A stretch of 64,000 nt of DNA from Panopea generosa (Eukaryota > Mollusca > Bivalvia > Adapedonta > Hiatellidae): NCBI GenBank assembly GCA_029582155.1, contig CM055908.1:21181406-21245405 (forward strand), read 5' to 3'. Of this stretch, positions 58,301 to 64,000 are shown one piece after another. A program made the position numbers and the translations under genes. The notes beneath the pieces are model-generated. The model made no database searches. It was not told the DNA's origin and saw only the letters and a program-made list of their open reading frames with translations. Position 1 is the stretch's first letter; each line of letters begins with the position of its first letter.

Positions 58301-58603
58301 ATTTACCTCTCTTAAGCAGCCACTTGTCTTAAGCAGTCACATTCGCTATTTCCCATTTCTATGCTTTCCGGACAAATTAACCTGTATTAAGCAATAACTT
58401 GTCTTAAAAGGTCACTTTTGTTCCTTCCCTTGACTGGCTGCTTAAGACAGGTTTGACTGTAAATGATACTTGTATAGTACATACAACTACAGTATATTAT
58501 GTAACAGTAATACATATTACACGTGTATTCCATAACAGGTCTTACCTGACATACTCCTCATCATTACAAAACAGGTCAACAACCACCGCCAAAACGTATA
58601 AAA
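40069..58603 (-). CDS. NT5C2: NT5C2, cytosolic purine 5'-nucleotidase (12 exons, C-terminal 415 aa; N-terminal part off window)
   Basis: Minus-strand exons 58546-58603, 57207-57303, 55244-55323, 53460-53520, 52056-52091, 51032-51136, 50412-50478, 49613-49835, 47848-47908, 46571-46628, 41428-41546 and 40069-40353 splice in phase with GT-AG introns to 1250 nt ending in TAA. NT5C2 is a HAD-family phosphatase that hydrolyses IMP and GMP in the cytosol and acts as an allosterically regulated tetramer. Hallmarks present are '[10 protein letters not shown]' (motif II), '[20 protein letters not shown]' (motif III lysine), '[17 protein letters not shown]' (motif IV acids and effector-site region), '[13 protein letters not shown]', '[20 protein letters not shown]' and 'MPHESTV'. 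The nucleophile DMDYTL motif is upstream of the window. The acidic tail '[20 protein letters not shown]' parallels the acidic vertebrate C-terminus. Confidence 0.95.
40555..41111. mobile_element. 557-bp MITE with 'cactcgggtcctgttataac'-type ends
   Basis: The left end 'cactgtggtcccgttttaac' and right end 'gttataacaggacccgagtg' are inverted repeats, with TA on both sides (40553-40554, 41112-41113). It is inserted into one unit of the 49-bp array that continues at 41113. A second family member is at 47091-47486. Confidence 0.85.
41113..41400. repeat. 49-bp tandem array beside an NT5C2 exon
   Basis: Units of 'cactgaatatgtaataaagt', 'ataactctacaccgatatta' and 'aatgtcaga' with some shortened copies, ending less than 30 bp from the donor side of the exon at 41428. 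A disrupted unit reaches left to about 40535 across the MITE. Confidence 0.9.
41428..41546 (-). CDS. NT5C2: NT5C2 exon '[17 protein letters not shown]'
   Basis: 119 nt, phase 1 in and phase 0 out, acceptor 'ttgtaattccag', donor 'gtgagt'. It encodes '[20 protein letters not shown]' and ends '[13 protein letters not shown]'. Very close to vertebrate NT5C2. Confidence 0.95.
41547..42195. other. NT5C2 intron sequence
   Basis: Nothing recognised beyond AT-rich intron. Confidence 0.35.
42200..42910 (+). repeat. Bivalve-type dispersed element ending 'caggtgagctaa'
   Basis: Imperfect internal modules 'gaagatcaaatgaaaac' with 'gtgcacacaa', about 145 bp apart. The end 'gatggatgacggacaacgag', 'cctcaccttgagatttactc' and 'aggtgagctaaaa' matches a family frequent in bivalve DNA. 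An element of the same type but opposite orientation is at 57795-58265. Confidence 0.6.
43138..43528. repeat. 21-bp minisatellite
   Basis: Nineteen units of 'taccagagaaccaccatatt' plus g. The length is a multiple of 3, so both strands are open in two frames (about 134-148 codons). Translations are seven-residue repeats and not genes. Confidence 0.95.
43529..44779. other. NT5C2 intron sequence
   Basis: It contains a tail fragment of the (CATT)n element at 43676-43720 ('gaatgaatgaatgttttatg'). Otherwise AT-rich with no recognised feature. Open frames of 70-74 codons here look random. Confidence 0.4.
44780..44815 (-). CDS. NT5C2: NT5C2 candidate 36-nt cassette exon
   Basis: Minus strand: acceptor 'tgcactccactccag', 36 nt, donor 'gtaagg'. 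It is phase 1 on both sides and so fits precisely between '...SLFRSG' (46571-46628) and 'SRQTFF...' (41428-41546), adding '[12 protein letters not shown]'. Vertebrate NT5C2 joins the neighbouring exons directly ('LFRSGSRQT'), so this exon is probably optional. Inferred; needs transcript support. Confidence 0.6.
44816..46570. other. NT5C2 intron sequence
   Basis: AT-rich intron with a short (ggat)n run at about 46236-46261. Nothing else recognised. Confidence 0.4.
46571..46628 (-). CDS. NT5C2: NT5C2 exon '[17 protein letters not shown]'
   Basis: 58 nt, phase 0 in and phase 1 out, acceptor 'tgtacattacag', donor 'gtaagt'. '[19 protein letters not shown]' parallels 'VTHDMDMCYGMMGSLFRSG' of vertebrate NT5C2. 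Confidence 0.95.
46697..46810 (+). repeat. Decayed SINE
   Basis: 'ctgggtctttgaacaaggca' and 'ttttatcagcc' resemble the body of the 20735-20890 element. The head is barely recognisable. Confidence 0.4.
47091..47486. mobile_element. 396-bp MITE, same family as 40555-41111
   Basis: The left end 'cacttgagacccgttataac' and right end 'ttataacaggacccgagtg' are inverted repeats, with TA at 47089-47090 and 47487-47488. The internal part differs by deletions from the longer copy. Confidence 0.85.
47848..47908 (-). CDS. NT5C2: NT5C2 exon '[20 protein letters not shown]'
   Basis: 61 nt, phase 2 in and phase 0 out, acceptor 'atgtttacag', donor 'gtgggt'. It matches vertebrate '[20 protein letters not shown]'. 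Confidence 0.95.
48092..49525. repeat. 46-bp minisatellite in NT5C2 intron
   Basis: About 31 units of 'cccagaatctgagatttctc' and 'tctacaattacaactgacag' plus 'attcct'. It ends about 90 bp from the donor of the exon at 49613-49835, so the exon's frame reads on into it. Confidence 0.95.
49613..49835 (-). CDS. NT5C2: NT5C2 exon with HAD motif IV
   Basis: 223 nt, phase 1 in and phase 2 out, acceptor 'taatatttcag', donor 'gtatga'. It encodes '[20 protein letters not shown]', then '[20 protein letters not shown]' and ends '[10 protein letters not shown]'. The GDHIFGD acids bind the catalytic magnesium in the family. Confidence 0.97.
50225..50308 (-). repeat. tRNA-like SINE head (minus orientation)
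   Basis: The minus strand reads 'tttaatggtagagcatcaga' and then 'tttggggttggatccccaac', matching A- and B-box spacing, and corresponds to the head at 20735. The rest of the SINE is not clear. Confidence 0.5.
50412..50478 (-). CDS. NT5C2: NT5C2 exon '[14 protein letters not shown]'
   Basis: 67 nt, phase 0 in and phase 1 out, acceptor 'ttgtatgtttcag', donor 'gtaggt'. '[20 protein letters not shown]' parallels '[20 protein letters not shown]'. Confidence 0.95.
50755..50905 (-). repeat. SINE body fragment
   Basis: 'tatttagcgtaatttttatg', 'ccatcaagggcagattaaca' and 'cacacccatctccacaagta' match the 52175-52358 copy. A fragment of the same tail is at 12056-12090. No head remains. Confidence 0.55.
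51032..51136 (-). CDS. NT5C2: NT5C2 exon with HAD motif III lysine
   Basis: 105 nt, 35 codons, phase 0, acceptor 'caatttatag', donor 'gtaaat'. It encodes '[20 protein letters not shown]' and then '[15 protein letters not shown]'. The K in DARKPLFF is the conserved catalytic lysine of the family. Confidence 0.97.
51355..51897. repeat. 15-bp AT-rich minisatellite
   Basis: About 36 units of 'tatttaagtattatg' or 'tatttaagtattaca'. All frames read as short hydrophobic repeats (YLSI, FKYY); not coding. Confidence 0.95.
52056..52091 (-). CDS. NT5C2: NT5C2 36-nt exon '[12 protein letters not shown]'
   Basis: 12 codons, phase 0, acceptor 'cataatttcag', donor 'gtgagt'. It follows 'SDYVYTN' and precedes 'DQPLRDW', as in vertebrate 'SDYKYTDKIMTYLFDFP'. 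Confidence 0.93.
52175..52358 (-). repeat. tRNA-derived SINE (minus orientation)
   Basis: The minus-strand head 'gacccggttagcttagtcgt' then 'tagcacgtctgactattaat' and 'ccagggtttgtgaattt'. The body contains 'cacacccatctctgcaaatt', and the tail is 'atatttggagtaattttttt'. Confidence 0.6.
52735..53415. repeat. About 35-bp array, interrupted
   Basis: Units of 'accatctctaaataccagac' plus 'tggtgttcaggaca' (52735-53055), then a 100-bp break, then more diverged units 'catgtctaaatgacagactg' (53155-53415). It ends about 45 bp from the exon at 53460. Confidence 0.85.
53460..53520 (-). CDS. NT5C2: NT5C2 exon with HAD motif II
   Basis: 61 nt, phase 2 in and phase 0 out, acceptor 'ctctatttcag', donor 'gtaagt'. 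It encodes '[20 protein letters not shown]', matching vertebrate '[15 protein letters not shown]'. Confidence 0.97.
53680..55140. repeat. 54-56-bp array with a 5' splice-site consensus on the plus strand in most units
   Basis: About 26 units of 'gcagacatcagctgattaaa', 'tcaatgaggtaagaggcaac' and 'tcctgttataacgtc'. 'gaggtaagagg' is a near-perfect donor consensus on the strand opposite to NT5C2. It lies in the intron between 53520 and 55244. Confidence 0.93.
55244..55323 (-). CDS. NT5C2: NT5C2 exon '[15 protein letters not shown]'
   Basis: 80 nt, phase 0 in and phase 2 out, acceptor 'gcttattttag', donor 'gtgggt'. '[16 protein letters not shown]' parallels 'EKYVVKDGKLPLLLSR'. Confidence 0.95.
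55468..56412. mobile_element. 945-bp hAT-like nonautonomous DNA transposon
   Basis: Inverted ends 'caggccttctaaaattgcc' and 'ggaactttagaaggcctg' are flanked by a perfect 8-bp target duplication CCTGTAAG (55460-55467 and 56413-56420), the hAT signature. Subterminal words 'atcggtcc' and 'ggaccgattt' recur near both ends. No transposase frame is visible; the 87-codon minus-strand frame at 55774-56037 has no recognised motif. Confidence 0.88.
56421..57206. other. NT5C2 intron sequence
   Basis: AT-rich intron, nothing recognised. Confidence 0.35.
57207..57303 (-). CDS. NT5C2: NT5C2 exon '[20 protein letters not shown]'
   Basis: 97 nt, phase 2 in and phase 0 out, acceptor 'acttcttacag', donor 'gtaagt'. 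'[20 protein letters not shown]' parallels '[20 protein letters not shown]'. Confidence 0.95.
57427..57672 (-). repeat. Well-preserved tRNA-derived SINE (minus orientation)
   Basis: The minus-strand head 'tccgtggccgagtggtctaa' (A-box) and 'gtcgtaggttcgagtcccgc' (B-box), a Leu/Ser-like tRNA start. The body has 'ccttccgcaagtaactggaa', and the tail is 'ggtttaacgccattttcaac' before a long T run on the plus strand. This is the best copy of the family also at 8578, 11279 and 34930. A functional tRNA is unlikely, since the acceptor stem and 3' end merge into the SINE body. Confidence 0.8.
57795..58265 (-). repeat. Bivalve-type 'gctcacctg' element, opposite orientation to 42200-42910
   Basis: It starts 'agtgagttgctcacctggtt', contains 'gaccctgagggtcatgattt' and 'aaaatttggtaggagac', and ends 'gacagatggatgatgaatac'. 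Ends and internal order mirror the 42200 copy. Confidence 0.55.
58282..58459. mobile_element. MITE 'cagtcaaacctg' family, copy 2
   Basis: 'ctgtcaaacctgtgtaagca' at the left and 'gcttaagacaggtttgactg' at the right. Internally very close to the copy at 11720-11897 and in the same orientation. It lies 86 bp on the donor side of the exon at 58546. Confidence 0.85.
58546..58603 (-). CDS. NT5C2: First visible NT5C2 exon (internal)
   Basis: 58 nt, phase 1 in and phase 2 out, acceptor 'tctttatttcag', donor 'gtaaga'. It encodes '[19 protein letters not shown]', matching the region 'TYLLACLVDFFTNCDRYTS' of vertebrate NT5C2. Earlier exons were not found before the window end. Confidence 0.9.
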
Positions 58604-58763
58604 CTGAAATAAAGAGAAATGAAAATATTATAAGTATGGCTATATTATTGAGGTAGCCAGCAGGTTTGTTTTTATTCTCAATAAAGAGTAAAACAGGTTC
58701 CTGAAATAAAGAAGCAAACTGATATCAAAATAGATGTGACATTGTGACCAACAAACTTGAATA

Positions 58764-58940
58764 CAGTCAAACCTGTCTTAAGCAGCCAATCAAGGAAGGA
58801 GCAAAAGTGGCCTTTCAAGACAGGTTGTTGTTTAATGCAGGTTAATTTGCTACGGTAGCATATGAATGGGAAACAACACATGTGGCTGTTTGAGACCAGT
58901 GGCTGCTTAATAGAGTTGACTGCTTATACAGGTTTGACTG
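58764..58940. mobile_element. MITE 'cagtcaaacctg' family, copy 3, inverted
   Basis: 'cagtcaaacctgtcttaagc' and 'tgcttatacaggtttgactg' form the ends. The internal order is the reverse complement of copies 1 and 2. It begins 160 bp upstream (intron side) of the exon at 58546-58603. Confidence 0.85.
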
Positions 58941-59517
58941 AATTTGTTATTTTGCATGAAACTTGATACACATTTGCCCCCAGCAGTAATGTACACCAGT
59001 TTATAGATTAAGTCTGTACCTGAGAGGCTATTTTTCATTCAATACATTGAAGAGTTACAGGAGATTATCCACTCATGTCGTCTTTTACTCATCCTTCAGT
59101 CTCTGTCTTATTTTCATCCAATTAAATCTCAGACGGTGGTCTCAGATTAAAAATTCACTGTATTTCTTGGCAGAAATACATTTTACCTGATAAAACAAAT
59201 CTGATTAAAAAACAATCATCCCCCATAACATGCGCTGGTCAAAATAGATTTACGAATAATTGTTTGTTTCTAAGCAAATAATTTTAAATGGCTGTTTAGT
59301 CTGGGTTTTCGTAGTGTTTACACATTGGTTTGGCACGAGGGCATTTGTTAAGATTGGTTGAAACTTTAATCTCATGAAATTGATCAACAAGAAATAATGT
59401 TAAAATGTTATTTATGATTTTAGAAAAGATTTGATCTCTCATTCATTTGTTTGAGAACTGCAGTAGCCTCCTTTTATAATATTTCTGTCTAGATGCATCA
59501 GTGTCACCAGAGCTCAC
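58941..59517. other. NT5C2 intron sequence
   Basis: Nothing recognised. I searched for the expected upstream NT5C2 exon ('SFVLFNTLFNLSE'-like) and did not see one. Confidence 0.4.
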
Positions 59518-59774
59518 CAGGGGTCCGTTTTACTAACCTTCGTAACTCTTAAGAATTTCATACAAACAAATTTGACATCTCGGAATATGTCTTCTGCAAA
59601 GTATTTTTACAAATTTTAGAAAGAATACTTTTTCAGTGCTTACAAAAGATTGTAAAATAAGTAAGCAACACACTAAATGACTTTCTCAACATTTTTTTTT
59701 TTTTTATGACTTTTTTCACAAATTTTTAACTTAAATGTTCCTAAACTTACGAACGCAAGTCTAACGGACCCCTG
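59518..59774. mobile_element. 257-bp MITE with 'caggggtccgtt' ends
   Basis: The left end 'caggggtccgttttactaac' and right end 'gcaagtctaacggacccctg' are inverted repeats. Further inside, 'cttcgtaact' pairs with 'acttacgaacg'. No clear target duplication is seen. Confidence 0.75.
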
Positions 59775-59819
59775 ATTTTTCTTTAGTTCTCTGGTTTCTA
59801 GTTCACAATCTTCATCCTA

Positions 59820-62800
59820 AAAATTGATAGCGATTTCCATGTTCAAGGTACACTTGTATTGTTTGATTCATCAGTGCCATTAGTAGTTACTTCCGTGTAC
59901 GAGATACGCTTGCATTGTTTGATTCATCAGGGCCACTGATAGTGACTTCCGTGTACACGATGCGCTTGTATTGTTTGATTCATCAGGGCCACTGGTAGTG
60001 ACTTCCGTGTACAAGATACACTTGTATTGTTTGATTCATCAGGGCCACTGATAGTGACTTCCGTGTACAAGATACGCTTGTATTGTTTGATTCATCAGTG
60101 CCACTGGTAGTGACTTCCGTGTACAAGATACACTTGCATTGTTTGATTCATCAGGGCTACTGGTAGTGACTTCCGTGTACAAGATACACTTGTATTGTTT
60201 GATTCATCAGGGTCACTGATAGTGACTTCCGTGTACAAGATACGCTTGTATTGTTTGGTTCATCAGTGCCACTGGTAGTGACTTCCGTGTACACGATATG
60301 CTTGTATTGTTTGATTCACCAGGGCCACTGGTAGTGACTTCCGTGTACACGATACGCTTGCAATGTTTGATTCACCAGGTCCACTGGTAGTAACTTCTGT
60401 GTACATGATACGCCTGTATTGTTTGATTCATCAGTGCCACTGGTAGTGACTTCCGTGTACAATATATGCTTGCATTGTTTGAGTCATCAGGGCCACTGAT
60501 AGTGACTTCCGTGGACAAGATACGCTTGTATTGTTTGATTCATCAGGGCCATTGATAGTGACTTCCGTGTACAAGATACACTTGTATTGTTTGATTCATC
60601 AGGGCCATTGATAGTGACTTCCGTGTACAAGATACGCTTGTATTGTTTGATTCATCAGGGCCATTGATAGTGACTTCCATGTTCAAGGTACACTTGTATT
60701 GTTTGATTCATCAGTGCCATTAGTAGTTACTTCCGTGTACCAGATACGCTTGTATTGTTTGATTCATCAGGGCCACTGATAGTGACTTCCGTGTACAAGA
60801 TACGCTTGTATTGTTTGATTCATCAGTGCCACTGGTAGTGACTTCCGTGTACAAGATACACTTGCATTGTTTGATTCATCAGGGCTATTGGTAGTGACTT
60901 CCGTGTACAAGATACACTTGTATTGTTTGATTCATCAGGGCCACTGATAGTGACTTCCGTGTACAAGATATGCTTGTATTGTTTGATTCATCAGTGCCAC
61001 TGGTAGTGACTTCCGTGTACACGATATGCTTGTATTGTTTGATTCACCAGGTCCACTGGTAGTGACTTCTGTGTACATGATACACTTGTATTGTTTGATT
61101 CATCAGTGCCACTGGTAGTGACTTCCGTGTACACGATACGCTTGCATTGTTTGATTCATCAGGGCCACTGATAGTGACTTCCGTGGACAAGATACGCTTG
61201 TATTGTTTGATTCATCAGGGCCATTGATAGTGACTTCCGTGTACAAGATACACTTGTATTGTTTGATTCATCAGGGCCATTGATAGTGACTTCCGTGTAC
61301 AAGATACACTTGTATTGTTTGATTCATCAGGGCCATTGATAGTGACTTCCATGTACAAAATACGCTTGTATTGTTTGATTCGTCAGGGCCATTGGTAGAG
61401 ACTTCCGTGTACAAGATACGCTTGTATTGTTTGATTCATCAGGGCCATTGATAGTGACTTCCATGTACAAGATACGCTTGTATTGTTTGATTCATCAGGG
61501 CCATTGGTAGTGACTTCCGTGTACACGATACGCTTGCATTGTTTGATTCCTCAGGGATGCTGGTAGTGACTTCCGTGTACACGATACGCTTGTATTGTTT
61601 GATTCATCAGTGCCACTAATAGTGACTTCCGTGTACACAATACGCTTGCATTGTTTGATTCATCAGGGCCATTGACAGTGACTTCCGTGGACAAGATATA
61701 CGTGTATTGTTTGATTCACCAGAGCCATTGATAGTGACTTCCGTGGACAAGATACGCTTGTATTGTTTGATTCATAAGGGCCATTGATAGTGATTTTCGT
61801 GTACAAGATACGCTTGCATTGTTTGATTCATCAGGGCAATTGATAGTGACTACCGTGTACAAGATACGCTTGTATTGTTTGATTCATCAGGGCCACTGGT
61901 AATTACTTCCGTGTACAAGATACGCTTGCATTGTTTGATTCATCAGGGCCACTCATAGTGACTTCCATGTACAAGATATGCTTGTATTGTTTGATTCATC
62001 AGGGCCATTGATAGTGACTTCCGTGTACAAGATACGCTTGTATTGTTTGATTCGTCAGGGCCATTTATAGTTACTTCCGTGTACAAGATACGCTTGCATT
62101 GTTTGATTCATTAGGGCCATTGATAGTGACTTCCCTGGACAAGATACACTTGTATTGTTTGATTCATCAGGGCCATTGATAGTTTTTTTCGTGTACAAGA
62201 TATGCTTGTATTGTTTGATTCATCAGGGCCATTGATAGTGACTTCCATGTACAAGATACGCTTGTATTGGTTGATTCATCGGTGCCACTGGTAGTGACTT
62301 CCGTGTACAAGATACGCTTGTATTGTTTGATTCATCAGGGCCACTGGTAGTGACTTCTGTGTACAAGATACACCTGTATTGTTTGATTCATCAGAGCCAC
62401 TAGTAGTTACTTCCGTGTACAAGATAGGCTTGCATTGTTTGATTCATCAGGGTCACTGGTAGTGACTTCCGTGTACAAGATACACTTGTATTGTTTGATT
62501 CATCAGGGCCACTAGTAGTTACTTCCGTGTACAAGATAGGCTTGCATTGTTTGATTCATCAGGGCCACTGATAGTCACTTCCATCTACAAGATACACTTG
62601 TATTGTTTGATTAATCAGGGCCACTGATAGTGACTTCTGTGTACAAGATACACTTGTATTGTTTGATTCATCAGGGCCATTGGTAGTGACTTCCATGTAC
62701 AAGATACACTTGTATTGTTTGATTCATCAGGGCCACTGATAGTGACTTCTGTGTACAAGATACACTTGTATTGTTTGATTCATCAGGGCCACTGATAATG

Positions 62801-64000
62801 ACTTCTGTGTACAAGATACACTTGTATTGTTTGATTCATCAGGGCCATTGGTAGTGACTTCCGTGTACAAGATACACTTGTATTGTTTGATTCATCAGGG
62901 CCACTGATAGTGACTTCTGTGTACAAGATACACTTGTATTGTTTGATTCATCAGGGCCACTGGTAGTGACTTCCGTGTACAAGATACATTTGTATTGTTT
63001 GATTCATCGGTGCCACTGGTAGTGACTTCCGTGTACAAGATACACTTGTATTGTTTGATTCATCAGGGCCACTGGTAGTGACTTCTGTGTACAAGATACA
63101 TTTGTATAGTTTGATTCATCGGGGCCATTGGTAGTGACTTCCATGTACAAGATACACTTGTATTGTTTGATTCATCAGGGCCACTGATAGTGACTTCCAC
63201 GTACAAGATACACTTGTATTGTTTGATTCATCAGGGCCATTGGTAGTGACTTCTGTGTACAAGATACGCTTGCATTGTTTGATTCATCAGGGCCACTGGT
63301 AGTGACTTCCGTGTACAAGAAACACTTGTATTGTTTGATTCATCAGGGCCACTGGTAGTGACTTCCGTGTACAAGATACGCTTGTATTGTTTGATTCGTC
63401 AGTGCCACTGGTAGTGACTTCCATGTACAAGATACGCTTGCATTGTTTGATTCATCAGGGCCACTGATAGTGACTTCCGTGTACAAGATAAGCTTGTATT
63501 GTTTGATTCATCAGTGCCACTGGTAGTTACTTCTGTGTACAAGGTACGATTGTATTGTTTGATTCATCAGGGCCATTGATAGTGACTTCCGTGTACAAGG
63601 TACGATTGTTTTGTTTGATTCATCAGGGCCACTGATAGTGACTTCCGTGTACAAGGTACGATTGCATTGTTTGATTCATCAGGGCCACTGGTAGTGACTT
63701 CAGTGTACAAGGTACGATTGTATTGTTTGATTCATCAGGGCCACTGGTAGTGACTTCCATGTACAAGATACACTTGTATTGTTTGATTCATCAGGGCCAT
63801 TGATAGTCATTTCCGTGTACAAGATACACTTGTATTGTTTGATTCATCAAGGCCATTGATAGTGACTTCCGTGTACAAGATACACTTGCATTGTTTGATT
63901 CATCAGGGCCATTGATAGTCACTTCCATGTACAAGATACACTTGTATTGTTTGATTCATCAGTGCCACTGGTAGTGACTTCCGTGTACACGATATGCTTG
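59820..64000. repeat. 56-bp minisatellite, over 4 kb, continuing past the window
   Basis: About 74 units of 'acttccgtgtacaagatacg', 'cttgtattgtttgattcatc' and 'agggccactgatagtg'. Variants at fixed positions (tgtattg/tgcattg, gggcc/gtgcc, gatag/ggtag) form recurring combinations, for example a block near 59830-60300 repeats near 60670-61140. The period is not a multiple of 3, so no long frames appear. Confidence 0.95.

Overview
The window is animal nuclear DNA with split genes. AT-rich non-coding sequence, tRNA-derived SINEs, several MITE families and at least eighteen tandem arrays surround short exons with canonical GT-AG introns. The dispersed repeats are the kind common in bivalve mollusc genomes: elements ending in 'caggtgagctaa', 'tttatgccccca...gtccgtcc' modules, and SINEs with a '(t)ttaacgccattttcaacac' tail. 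A bivalve is therefore my inference for the host; no species is claimed.

Two protein-coding genes are supported, arranged tail to tail. Gene 1 (+ strand) runs from an internal exon at 1687 to a stop at 25505. I could chain fourteen exons in phase into 846 codons plus stop; the 5' exons lie outside the window. The protein looks like a polynucleotide-kinase type fusion. It has the back half of a P-loop kinase domain, then a HAD-like fold resembling the PNKP phosphatase domain in which both catalytic aspartates are replaced, then a long basic/acidic low-complexity tail with nuclear-type basic clusters. I do not recognise a named ortholog. Gene 2 (- strand) is confidently NT5C2 (cytosolic purine 5'-nucleotidase). 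Twelve exons between 58603 and 40069 give the C-terminal 415 residues, and there is one extra 36-nt in-phase cassette exon. Its N-terminal exons, including the DxDxT nucleophile motif, lie beyond 64000.

Layout: 1-342 is a decayed non-LTR retrotransposon RT tail. 343-25505 is gene 1, whose introns carry a 98-bp array that repeats one of its own splice acceptors, a 165-177-bp array, a 5.5-kb satellite of about 117-bp monomers with a 12-monomer higher-order repeat, and several small arrays. 25665-29310 is a 42-bp minisatellite just past the gene 1 stop. 29310-40068 is intergenic, with small AT-rich arrays and SINEs. 40069-58603 is NT5C2, whose introns are packed with minisatellites (49, 21, 46, 15, about 35 and about 55 bp units) and MITEs. 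58604-64000 is the upstream NT5C2 intron, with a 56-bp array running off the window edge.

About a third of the window is tandem repeat by my estimate. Many long open frames are artefacts of arrays whose unit length is a multiple of three. The points I find most worth a second look are the repeated exon/acceptor array in gene 1, the apparently dead HAD domain of gene 1, inverted MITEs flanking an NT5C2 exon, and a MITE whose empty site is preserved in neighbouring repeat units.
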